Origin: Phormidium tanganyikae FI6-MK23 | Lineage (GTDB): Bacteria > Cyanobacteriota > Cyanobacteriia > Leptolyngbyales > Leptolyngbyaceae | Assembly (NCBI GenBank): GCA_019359175.1 | Contig: JAHHHU010000021.1 | Location: 1 to 64,000 of the forward strand | Direction: 5' to 3' | DNA length: 64,000 nucleotides | Shown here: in pieces, positions 27,591 through 35,703 of the stretch | Layout: the number at the start of each line of letters is the position of its first letter | Numbering within the stretch: position 1 is the first letter of the stretch | Notes under the pieces: model-generated | What the model was told of the DNA's origin: nothing | Database searches by the model: none | The model's input: the letters and a program-made list of their open reading frames with translations, nothing else | Made by a program: the position numbers and the translations under genes

Positions 27591-28403
27591 ATGGAAATTG
27601 TTGGTGCATTGTTTCTGATTGTTTTGGGTTACATTATTGGTTCTGTCCGCATCGTGGAGCAGGGCGATCAGGCGATCGTGCAGCGACTCGGACAATACAA
27701 GCGCATCCTTAATCCAGGACTCAATTTTGTGATTCCACTGATGGACACGGTACTCGTCGAAACCATTCGGGAGCAACTGTTAGATATCGAGCCACAACGC
27801 GCGTTTACGAAAGACAATGTACCGATCGAAGTCGATGCGATCGTGTCTTGGCAAATTCTTGATCTGAGAAAGGCTTACTACGCGGTAGAAGATTTGGAAG
27901 AGTCGCTGAAGCAGATTGTGATCTCAACGTTGCGAAATGAGATTGGACAACTGACCTTAGAAGAAACCTTTTCATCTGCTAGTGGGATTAATCAAGCACT
28001 GCTGCGGCAGTTGGATAAGTCCACAGCAAACTGGGGCGTGAAGGTGATTCGTGTCGAGGTGCAAGAGTTCCAGATTTCTCAAGCTTTGCGGGAGTCCTTG
28101 GAGAAGGAGCGGGCAGCGCGAAGTGAAAAGCAAGCTGAACTGACGCGCACCCAAGGAACGGTGCAATCGATTCAGGAGTTGGCGCAGGCGCTTCAGGGAC
28201 AGATGAACGCAGACGATGTGCTGCGCTATTTAGTTGCAAAGGATTACGTCACGGCGAGTATGGAACTTGGTAAGAGCGATAATTCTAAGATTGTGTTTAT
28301 GGACCCGCGTGCGCTGAATGAAGCGGTGACGGATCTGATGGGTCATGCTCCAGCGATTGAACCACGCGATCGCGGAAGTATCGACGGAAACGGAGAATCG
28401 TAG
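27591..28403 (+). CDS. SPFH-domain stomatin-like protein (paraslipin)
   Basis: 270 aa. One N-terminal membrane helix (residues 1-20) leads into the SPFH/band-7 domain: VEQGDQAIVQRLGQYKRILN, PGLNFVIPLMDTV, then RNEIGQLTLEETFSSAS, and a coiled coil (ESLEKERAARSEKQAELTRT). Such proteins form large membrane-bound oligomers that organise membrane microdomains and proteases. No partner NfeD gene is adjacent. Confidence 0.92.
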   Translation: MEIVGALFLIVLGYIIGSVRIVEQGDQAIVQRLGQYKRILNPGLNFVIPLMDTVLVETIREQLLDIEPQRAFTKDNVPIEVDAIVSWQILDLRKAYYAVEDLEESLKQIVISTLRNEIGQLTLEETFSSASGINQALLRQLDKSTANWGVKVIRVEVQEFQISQALRESLEKERAARSEKQAELTRTQGTVQSIQELAQALQGQMNADDVLRYLVAKDYVTASMELGKSDNSKIVFMDPRALNEAVTDLMGHAPAIEPRDRGSIDGNGES

Positions 28404-28440
28404 ATCGACGCAATTTAAGTTTCAGGTTTGGTGATTGCCC

Positions 28441-29238
28441 ATGACTCAACAACTTCTCAACAATGAAGAGATCGTCTCTGAGCTTGACATCAGCCATTTG
28501 ACGATCGAGGACGATACACCCGTGGATAACTTTCAATCTGAAGAGCAACAACGGCTCCTAGTCGAACCGCTTTATAGTTCTAAGGCTCTGCCTGTCCCCT
28601 TTCTAGCCGCTGCTAACGTCGGGCTGTTCTACAAACTTAAAGGCGATCCGATCGTGCCCGATGCGCTGCTGAGTTTAGAAGTCCAGCGCCCCAACGACTT
28701 TTCTGAAAAGCGCAATCGCTCCTACTTTGTGTGGGAGTTTGGCAAAGTGCCAGAAGTCTGTATCGAAATTGTGTCGAATCAAGAAGGCGATGAGGTGATT
28801 CTCAGTCAAAAATCGCTTCAAAAAGGCAAGACGACGGCGAAGAAAGAGATTTACGCTCAGATCGGGGTGCGATACTACGTGGTCTTCGATCCGCTCGAAC
28901 AGATTCAAGCGCCAGAAGAAATGAATCGGGCGTTGTTGCGGGTGTGGTCAATTTCTGGCGAAGGCTACAGGGAGGTGACACCACCGGAAGGAATTCGCGA
29001 AGTAGGGCAATCCGTTTGGCTAAATGGAGTTGGAATTGGTTTGACCCTATGGGAAGGGCAATTTGAAGACGAAGGGATGCGGTTGTGGTTGCGCTGGTGC
29101 AATCGTAACGGGCAGGTCATTCTCACTGGCGCAGAAGGCAAAGAAATAGAACGCCAAGGTAGAGAAATGGAACGCCAACGAGCGGAGCGACTTGCCGATC
29201 GACTCCGAGCGCTGGGCATCGATCCGAATGAGGTTTGA
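28441..29238 (+). CDS. Uma2-family PD-(D/E)XK endonuclease-like protein
   Basis: 265 aa from ATG 28441. The Uma2 core is visible: PIVPDALLSLEVQ, then PEVCIEIVSNQEGDE (the E/D-x-V region), GVRYYVVFDP, and a charged coiled-coil tail (GKEIERQGREMERQRAERLA) ending LRALGIDPNEV. Uma2 genes are highly multiplied in cyanobacteria and have a restriction-endonuclease fold; biological function is not settled. Confidence 0.87.
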   Translation: MTQQLLNNEEIVSELDISHLTIEDDTPVDNFQSEEQQRLLVEPLYSSKALPVPFLAAANVGLFYKLKGDPIVPDALLSLEVQRPNDFSEKRNRSYFVWEFGKVPEVCIEIVSNQEGDEVILSQKSLQKGKTTAKKEIYAQIGVRYYVVFDPLEQIQAPEEMNRALLRVWSISGEGYREVTPPEGIREVGQSVWLNGVGIGLTLWEGQFEDEGMRLWLRWCNRNGQVILTGAEGKEIERQGREMERQRAERLADRLRALGIDPNEV

Positions 29239-29242
29239 TAGT

Positions 29243-30073
29243 TTATCTCCAAATTGCATCAGCCACCCGACAAGCATCGTGCATCGCTGCGACATCATGC
29301 ACTCGAACGATATCGGCTCCATTAACGATCGCACTCACACAAGCGGCAGCCGTTCCCCAAACTCGCTTCTTTGGATCGGGCTGATCGAGAATATGCCCGA
29401 TGAAGCCTTTTCGCGAGGCTCCGACTAAGATGGGACAGTTCAAAGATTGAAAGGCTTGTAATCGTCGTAAGATTTCTAAGTTTTGAGCGTATTTTTTTGC
29501 AAATCCGATTCCTGGATCGATCATGATTTGCTTGATTCCATGTGCGATCGCGCTTTCAATTCGTTCTTGCAAGAAATCACAAATCTCTTGAATCAGATCT
29601 TGATACTCAGTTAAAGACTGCATTGTTTTCGGTGTTCCTCTCATGTGCATCAGAATAATTGGAACGCCTAATTTTTTAACCGTTGAGAGCATTTCTGAAT
29701 CGAAAACTGCACCAGAAATATCATTGATGATATCGGCTCCGGCAGCGATCGCTTCTCTTGCAACCTGCGATCGAGTTGTATCGACTGAAATTGGAATCTG
29801 AACATCCTGTCGAATGGCTTCGATTACAGGAATCACTCGATCGAGTTCTTCTTGCAATGAGACTTCATCCGCATTTGGGCGCGTGGATTGTCCGCCGATG
29901 TCAAGAATATCTGCACCGTCTTCGATCATTTGATTGGCTTGAGCGATCGCGCTTTCCAATGAGTTGAACTGTCCGCCATCGCTAAAACTATCGGGCGTGA
30001 CGTTCAAAACGCCCATGATGTAGGTTTTCTGTCCCCAATTGAAAGTGGTGCGCGGTAGTTCCCAGGCTTGCAT
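29243..30073 (-). CDS. folP: Dihydropteroate synthase
   Basis: 276 aa. Signature MGVLNVTPDSFSDGG at the N-terminus, DIGGQSTRPNA, SVDTTRSQVA, DIINDISGA, MIDPGIGFAKKYAQN and VGASRKGFIG cover all conserved DHPS loops. It joins p-aminobenzoate to the pterin pyrophosphate in folate synthesis. Its stop lies 4 nt from the convergent Uma2 stop. Confidence 0.97.
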   Translation of the reverse strand: MQAWELPRTTFNWGQKTYIMGVLNVTPDSFSDGGQFNSLESAIAQANQMIEDGADILDIGGQSTRPNADEVSLQEELDRVIPVIEAIRQDVQIPISVDTTRSQVAREAIAAGADIINDISGAVFDSEMLSTVKKLGVPIILMHMRGTPKTMQSLTEYQDLIQEICDFLQERIESAIAHGIKQIMIDPGIGFAKKYAQNLEILRRLQAFQSLNCPILVGASRKGFIGHILDQPDPKKRVWGTAAACVSAIVNGADIVRVHDVAAMHDACRVADAIWR

Positions 30074-30202
30074 TACTAATCCATTGAATCACTACTATTG
30101 ATTATCCCCGTCTTTCGGTAGAGATCAGATCCCGCACTGAGAAAGACGCAAAGATCTCGCGATCGTCAAATGATAGTCACAGTACGTTATGGAGTAATTT
30201 CC

Positions 30203-30236
30203 TATGTTGTCGAATCTCCCTATGTTGTCGAATCTG
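30203..30236 (+). repeat. Tandem duplication at the psaK start
   Basis: TATGTTGTCGAATCT occurs at 30203-30217 and again at 30221-30235, a unit of 18 bp, so the start codon and first codons are doubled (MLSNLPMLSNLL). The first copy has the better-spaced Shine-Dalgarno. Confidence 0.75.
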
Positions 30237-30503
30237 TTGGGCGCTGCGTTTCAATTGCCCCCTTCTGGAAATCTATGGAACTGGCAAGGTACACCGTTTA
30301 TCGTGGGGGCTTGCTTGTTGGTGTTGTTGATTGGTTCACGCACAATCAAATATCCCCATACGGGTGCAAGAATGCCGCTGCCTTTTTCTAAATCGCTGTT
30401 CAACAATATCAGCGTTGGAGCATTTTTGGCTTGCATGAGCTTCGGTCACATTCTGGGCTTTTTGCTGACGCTGGGATTTGCGAATACTGCATTGCGAGGA
30501 TGA
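30204..30503 (+). CDS. psaK: Photosystem I subunit PsaK-like protein
   Basis: 99 aa, ATG 30204 with GGAG at 30191-30194; an ATG at 30222 lies in a tandem copy of the same segment. Two membrane helices (about 28-46 and 70-93) flank a positively charged loop (RTIKYPHTGARMPLP), the PsaG/PsaK layout, and FGHILGFLLTLGFAN is the conserved C-terminal PsaK motif. PsaK binds peripheral antenna chlorophyll at the edge of photosystem I. Confidence 0.78.
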   Translation: MLSNLPMLSNLLGAAFQLPPSGNLWNWQGTPFIVGACLLVLLIGSRTIKYPHTGARMPLPFSKSLFNNISVGAFLACMSFGHILGFLLTLGFANTALRG

Positions 30504-30533
30504 ACCGAATAAAGGTTCTTTATTGACTAACGC

Positions 30534-30580
30534 ACTTGAGTGATTGACCCTCTGAGCCACTCGATCACTCAAGTTCAGTT
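30534..30580. terminator. Hairpin between psaK and the hybrid kinase gene
   Basis: ACTTGAGTGAT (30534-30544) and ATCACTCAAGT (30564-30574) form a perfect 11-bp stem with a 19-nt loop, followed by TCAGTTTAATAA. It lies between convergent genes and probably terminates psaK. Confidence 0.6.
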
Positions 30581-30590
30581 TAATAAGCAT

Positions 30591-33500
30591 TTACGATTCA
30601 GGCTTCAGCAGTGACACGATTGTATTAATCAATTGATCCGGATCAACAGGTTTCGCTAAATGTCGCTGAAATCCTGCGGCTAGGATTTGACGCTGATTCA
30701 CTTCTCCAGCATAAGCAGTCAACGCGATTGCAGGAATCTGACTCTGTTGCCGAATTTGCTGAATCAGTTGATAGCCATCCAGATCCGGCATAGCAATATC
30801 ACTTACCAACAGATCTGGTGCAAACTCAGATAGTTTCATTAGGGCTGATTTTGCAGACTGAGCGCTTTGTACGATCGCGCCTGCTGTCTCAAGCAAGAAC
30901 ACCAAAAAATCGAGGTTGTCCGTTTCGTCATCGATCGCGAGAATTTTAACTCCAGCAAGATCCTGCTTTGATTGAGGTTGGTCTAAAGGAGCATCGATCG
31001 GCGCTTGGGAAAGTGCGATCGGCAATCTCACTGTAAACGTCGCACCTTGATTTTCACCGAAGCTTTCAGCCGCAATCGTGCCGCCGTGTAGCTCGACTAA
31101 ATGACGTGCGATCGCAAGCCCCAAACCCAATCCGCCAAACTGCCGAGTCGTCGAAGAATCAGCTTGATGAAACCGCTCGAAGATATACGGCAAAACTTCC
31201 GATCGAATGCCTTTTCCTGAATCGCGGATTTGAACTTGCGCTTCAGTTCCAACTTGCGATAACGTCACTTCAACTTGTCCCGAGATCGGCGTGAACTTCA
31301 CTGCATTCGAGAGCAAATTCCAAAAGACTTGCTGTAATCGATTCGCATCACCTCGAACTGAGCCAACCGTTGAATCGAGATGCAGAACAAGGTCGATCGC
31401 TTTCGATTCTGCGGCTAATTGAACGGTTTCTAACGAAGCTTTCACCGTTTCTGCAAGATTGACTAAATCCGTATTTAGCGTAAGCTTGCCTTGGAGAATT
31501 CGAGAGACATCGAGTAAATCTTCGATCAGTTGAGCTTGCAAATAAGCATTGCGCTCGATTGTTTTTAATGCTTGCGGAACTTTGGTTGGGGGGCATTTCT
31601 CCGCTCTCAACATTCCCACCCAACCTAGAATCGGATTCAGCGGCGTTCTAAGCTCGTGAGAGAGAACGGCGAGAAATTCATCTTTGATCCGATTTGCTTG
31701 TTCGGCTTGTTCGCGCAAGAGCTTTTCTCGATCGAGCAATTGCTGTCGTTCTGCTTCACTCTGTTTCACCTCGGTCACATCTAACAACGTTCCGACCCAG
31801 CGCAGCGGTGTACCATCCGGTGCAAGAAAAACTTTGCCGCGCGACGAAACCCAGCGTTCAACCCCGTCGGATTGGCTAATAATGCGATACTCAATCACTT
31901 GATCGCCTTCGTTTTGTCGATCAAGGACTGCCTGTACTGCTTGATTGACGCGATCGCGATCTTCGGGGTGCATTCCTCGTTCTATGGTTTCGTAAGTAAT
32001 TTCGGCATCGATCGGCACACCAAACATCGCTTTGCAAGCATCATTCCAAATAAGTCGGCTTGTGATCAAATTAAAGTCCCAAGTGCCGAGTTCCGCAGAC
32101 TCGATCGCCAATCGTAAGCGCTCTTCAGTTTCTTCTAGTTCCGCTTCGATTTGTTTACGCTCGGTAATGTCAGAGAGTGCGCCTGGAAAAGAAAAGGGCG
32201 TTCCTTCGGTATCGTATTCTACTCGTCCGCGTGCTGCCACCCAGCGTTCTGCTCCCTTCGCAGGCTGCACTCTGTACTCTGCAAAATAGTCTTCGCCCGT
32301 CTCGATCGCTTTCTGAATTGCGACTGTCACTGATTCACGATCCTCTGGATAAATCGCATTCAAAAAGAACTCGATCGGTAAACCTCGCAGTGCTGCTTCT
32401 GGATCGACTCCAAATAAATTTGCAAACGCAGCATCGGTCGAAACGAGATTATCCTGAATTCGCCAGCGCCAAGTATGAATAGAGCCAGCCGTTAAAGCGG
32501 AAGCAAGTAACGAGTCGGCTTCTCTCAGATTGGCTTCGGTTTGCTTGGGTTGCGTGAGATCGATCGCAAAAAAGAAGCCACTCCGAGCATTCCGACCAAA
32601 CGTACCACCGCTAATCAGAATGGGGATACGCTGCCCATCTTTGTGAAAATATTCTTTCTCATAGGAAGCGCAGTAGCCTTGAGTTGCTGTTTCTTGCAAC
32701 GCTTGGATATCACGTTCTGCCCACTCGATCGGGGTTAGCGCTTTCCAGCTAATTTGTCCTGATTCAAGCTCTGAGCGCGTATAGCCAATCAAATCGAGCA
32801 GCGCATCATTCGCGTTAATTAATCCGCCTGCTTCTGTCCAAATGCCGATCGGAATCATGTTGCACTCAAACAAGCTGCGAAACCGAGCTTCACTCTCGCG
32901 CAATGCCTGTTCTGTCTGCTTGCGTTCAGTAATATCGGTGATAAAGATCGAAGCGCCCGTTTCAGAAGGGTAAATCCGATTGAGATACCACCGATTCCAA
33001 CTCTCATAAAAGAACTCAAATTCGATCGTGCGTTGTTCCTTAATCGCTCGCTGATATTCAAGCTCGATCGGGCTACCGATCAAATCTGGAAACACATCCC
33101 AAATCCGATTCCCGATTAATTCTGCTTCTGATTGCCTTAATAATTCCGTTGCCATTTGATTGACATAGGTATAGCGCCACTCGCGATCGAAAACTGCAAA
33201 CGCATCCGTAATACTTTGGATTACCGTTTCCGCTTGGGCTTTTGCGGCTTCGGCTTCTTCACGAAGAAAGCGTTCTCGATCGGTTGCTTCCTGTTGTGCT
33301 TTCTCGTTTAACTTTTCTTGTGTAATGTCGCGCACTTCGATCACAGTCCCGATCGTGCGTCCTGCCTCTCGAATCGGACTCGCTGTATACGCCACGGGAT
33401 AAAAGTGTCCATCTCGATGCACGAACACTTCTTCGCCTTGCTCTTGATTGTTTTGCGGAAACACTTGATCGATCGGACATTCACACAGCGGATAGGGACG

Positions 33501-33710
33501 ACCATCTGGGCGAGTGTGATGAATCACATCATGTAGAGCCTGCCCTTCAACTTCCGACAGCAAATATCCAGTTAGCTGTTCTGCCGCAGGATTCATGTAG
33601 ACACAGTGCTGATATTCATCCATGACAAACAGCGCCAATGTTGCATTGTTGCAAACCGCTTCCAAGTACTGTTTGTAATATTGAGGATCTGTCAAAGCCT
33701 GTGGAGTCAT
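30591..33710 (-). CDS. Multi-PAS hybrid sensor histidine kinase
   Basis: 1039 aa, soluble. Five PAS/PAC modules at about residues 18-130, 160-265, 275-390, 400-515 and 525-645; HisKA with H685 (AVLSHELRTPLNPILGW); HATPase_c with NLLSNAVKFT, DSGKGI and GLGLGLAIARHLVE; and a C-terminal receiver (ILAIDDETDNLDFL) with phospho-acceptor D971 (VSDIAMPDLDG) and K1020. The many PAS domains suggest integration of several redox, light or ligand signals. No separate output gene is adjacent. Confidence 0.94.
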   Translation of the reverse strand: MTPQALTDPQYYKQYLEAVCNNATLALFVMDEYQHCVYMNPAAEQLTGYLLSEVEGQALHDVIHHTRPDGRPYPLCECPIDQVFPQNNQEQGEEVFVHRDGHFYPVAYTASPIREAGRTIGTVIEVRDITQEKLNEKAQQEATDRERFLREEAEAAKAQAETVIQSITDAFAVFDREWRYTYVNQMATELLRQSEAELIGNRIWDVFPDLIGSPIELEYQRAIKEQRTIEFEFFYESWNRWYLNRIYPSETGASIFITDITERKQTEQALRESEARFRSLFECNMIPIGIWTEAGGLINANDALLDLIGYTRSELESGQISWKALTPIEWAERDIQALQETATQGYCASYEKEYFHKDGQRIPILISGGTFGRNARSGFFFAIDLTQPKQTEANLREADSLLASALTAGSIHTWRWRIQDNLVSTDAAFANLFGVDPEAALRGLPIEFFLNAIYPEDRESVTVAIQKAIETGEDYFAEYRVQPAKGAERWVAARGRVEYDTEGTPFSFPGALSDITERKQIEAELEETEERLRLAIESAELGTWDFNLITSRLIWNDACKAMFGVPIDAEITYETIERGMHPEDRDRVNQAVQAVLDRQNEGDQVIEYRIISQSDGVERWVSSRGKVFLAPDGTPLRWVGTLLDVTEVKQSEAERQQLLDREKLLREQAEQANRIKDEFLAVLSHELRTPLNPILGWVGMLRAEKCPPTKVPQALKTIERNAYLQAQLIEDLLDVSRILQGKLTLNTDLVNLAETVKASLETVQLAAESKAIDLVLHLDSTVGSVRGDANRLQQVFWNLLSNAVKFTPISGQVEVTLSQVGTEAQVQIRDSGKGIRSEVLPYIFERFHQADSSTTRQFGGLGLGLAIARHLVELHGGTIAAESFGENQGATFTVRLPIALSQAPIDAPLDQPQSKQDLAGVKILAIDDETDNLDFLVFLLETAGAIVQSAQSAKSALMKLSEFAPDLLVSDIAMPDLDGYQLIQQIRQQSQIPAIALTAYAGEVNQRQILAAGFQRHLAKPVDPDQLINTIVSLLKPES

Positions 33711-33789
33711 GAAGAGCGGAAGTCCATCTTGGAATAGAATTCATCATAAGGTAGACGATCGTGAATCTCTGTGTACCGATCGAAAGAAC

Positions 33790-35010
33790 TTACCTCAAAA
33801 GAGTGTTGTACAGTTCAAGATATCGCTGTGCCTGAATTTCCAAGCGATACTCGGAAAGCGCGATCGCTCTACACTGTTGCCTCATCTGCTGCCGGAGTTC
33901 TTCATCTTCCAGCAGCATTACAATGCCTTGAGCCAAATCATTGATATCTTCTGGTTTCGCCAAATATCCCGTCACACCAGGACGCACCAGATCAGACACT
34001 CCCCCAACATCACAAGAAACTATCGGTGTTCCACAAGCTAGACTTTCTTGAAGCACGAGCGGTAAGTTGTCCGCACGAGTCGGAAACACAAACAAATCAG
34101 CGGCAGAATATGCGATCGCTTTCAATTCTTCCTCTCGCACATATCCAAGCACGATCGCTTCAATTCCCGCTTGTTGTGCGATCGAACTTTCTCCATCTCC
34201 CAGCATCAATAGAACTATCTCACCTTTCAGCGATTCTGGTAACTGTTGCAGTGCAGCTAACAATAAATCGCCGCCTTTGCGCCATTCCTGAAGATGCGTT
34301 GCCACAAACAACAATACTTTCTTCCCTTTCGGAATGTTCAATCGATCGCGGCATTGTTCAGGATCAAGCGGTTGGTACAATTCCACATCAATCCCATAAG
34401 GAATGTGATGCACATCAAACGATTGAAACAATCGGCTTTCTCGTGCAACTGTTGCAAGCCATCGACTCGGAGCCACGATCGATAAATTCGCGCGTTGATA
34501 TGTCCATTTTTTGAGCTTCCATTCCCAGCGACTACTATCCCGTTTCATCGGTGGGAAGATCTCTAAGTCTGGACAATGACCGCAACCCATCTTCCAGCGA
34601 TCGCAATCATAGCTAAAAGAGCAATGTCCAGTGAGCGACCACATATCATGCAGGGTTAGAACCGCAGGCCTATTCTGTGTTAAATGTGCGATCGCAAGAT
34701 AGTTAAAATACCCGTCATGTAAGTTATGAAAGTTGATTACATCCGCAGATTGATAGAACGGATGCTGTTTAAGCTTGAATGTTGAAAGTAAGTGAATTTG
34801 AGCGAATCCGAGTGGATCAGTGAAACGCTGAATTCGCTTTTCTGTGCGGGATGCGGGAGCAATTAAATTCACTCGATCGCTCTCAGTTTCTTTGCGTGCG
34901 ACTAGTGATCGAGAATCAATTCTTTGCTGCAATAGTCCCTGATGTAGCCGATAGGCTGCAATTGCTGCCCCACCTGCTGTATCTGATTGATTGATATGGA
35001 GAACTCGCAT
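33790..35010 (-). CDS. GT4-family glycosyltransferase
   Basis: 406 aa, GT-B fold. N-terminal GGAAIAAYRLHQGL, then a Cys/His-rich segment (HCSFSYDCDRWKMGCGHC, about residues 132-150) found in a subset of GT4 enzymes, and the C-terminal donor domain with VLLFVATHLQEWRKGGDLLL, YVREEELKAIAYSAADLFVF and LQESLACGTPIVSCDVGG. It probably transfers a sugar to an exopolysaccharide or lipid-linked precursor at the membrane; specificity unknown. It is 31 nt downstream of vapC on the same strand. Confidence 0.9.
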   Translation of the reverse strand: MRVLHINQSDTAGGAAIAAYRLHQGLLQQRIDSRSLVARKETESDRVNLIAPASRTEKRIQRFTDPLGFAQIHLLSTFKLKQHPFYQSADVINFHNLHDGYFNYLAIAHLTQNRPAVLTLHDMWSLTGHCSFSYDCDRWKMGCGHCPDLEIFPPMKRDSSRWEWKLKKWTYQRANLSIVAPSRWLATVARESRLFQSFDVHHIPYGIDVELYQPLDPEQCRDRLNIPKGKKVLLFVATHLQEWRKGGDLLLAALQQLPESLKGEIVLLMLGDGESSIAQQAGIEAIVLGYVREEELKAIAYSAADLFVFPTRADNLPLVLQESLACGTPIVSCDVGGVSDLVRPGVTGYLAKPEDINDLAQGIVMLLEDEELRQQMRQQCRAIALSEYRLEIQAQRYLELYNTLLR

Positions 35011-35040
35011 GACCCAGTATCACACCTTCCTAACGGTAAT

Positions 35041-35445
35041 CTAGAGTTGCCGCCAGTTCTCAATTTGCAAGCCAGGAATTCGAGTAAACTCTCGCTCGTT
35101 TGCCGTGACCATCACAAGCTGATGCCGAAAGGCAATGGCTCCAATCAAAACATCGTAAGCACCGATCTGCTGACCTTGAGATTTAAGAAGGCAGCGAATC
35201 TGCCCCGCTTGCTCAGCATCTGGCACATCGAAGGGAAGTAGCGAAACCGAACTCAGAAAGCTAGAAATAACAGGTTCAATTTTTTGGGCACGCTGGGGAT
35301 TGAGTTGTAAGCCGTAGCGTAATTCCATTACAGTAATTGCAGAAACAGCAATCTCAGCGGGTGGCGTTTGCCGAATTCGAGATTGGGTATTGGGTTCACC
35401 TTTGATAAAGTCACTAATCACGCAGGTATCGAGCAGGTAACGCAT
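35041..35445 (-). CDS. vapC: VapC-type PIN-domain toxin
   Basis: 134 aa. PIN-domain RNase motifs: D6 (RYLLDTCVIS), E41 (VMELRYG), D98 (GAYDVLIGA) and N116/E117 (VTANEREF). Such toxins cleave tRNA or rRNA when freed from their antitoxin. Its ATG overlaps the stop of the upstream antitoxin by 1 nt (TAATG), the typical translationally coupled layout. Confidence 0.93.
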   Translation of the reverse strand: MRYLLDTCVISDFIKGEPNTQSRIRQTPPAEIAVSAITVMELRYGLQLNPQRAQKIEPVISSFLSSVSLLPFDVPDAEQAGQIRCLLKSQGQQIGAYDVLIGAIAFRHQLVMVTANEREFTRIPGLQIENWRQL

Positions 35446-35687
35446 TAAAACAGCTCCGTTTCACGGGGCGGAAGAAGTTCAGCACGATAAGATTCGAGAT
35501 TGGGAAAATCCGGCGTGCCTTCATAAGAGAGAACGAGAGCTGACCAATCCGCGTCTTGAGATAATTGGGTGACTTGGCGAAGGGACTGAAGAATCAGTGT
35601 TTCAACTGGAATATTTAGTTGGGCAGCCTGTTGAAGTAGATTCTGTTCTAAATCTTTGGGTAAGTCGATCGTAATCTGCATAATCAT
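35445..35687 (-). CDS. vapB: VapB-type antitoxin
   Basis: 80 aa from ATG 35687 (second ATG at 35681). The N-terminus (MQITIDLPKDLEQNLLQQAA, then PVETLILQSLRQV) has the ribbon-helix-helix-like antitoxin pattern, and the C-terminus is an acidic, proline-containing toxin-binding tail. It precedes vapC with a 1-nt overlap and begins 16 nt after the STAND NTPase stop. Confidence 0.87.
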   Translation of the reverse strand: MIMQITIDLPKDLEQNLLQQAAQLNIPVETLILQSLRQVTQLSQDADWSALVLSYEGTPDFPNLESYRAELLPPRETELF

Positions 35688-35703
35688 GAACTCTCTGATT
35701 AAT

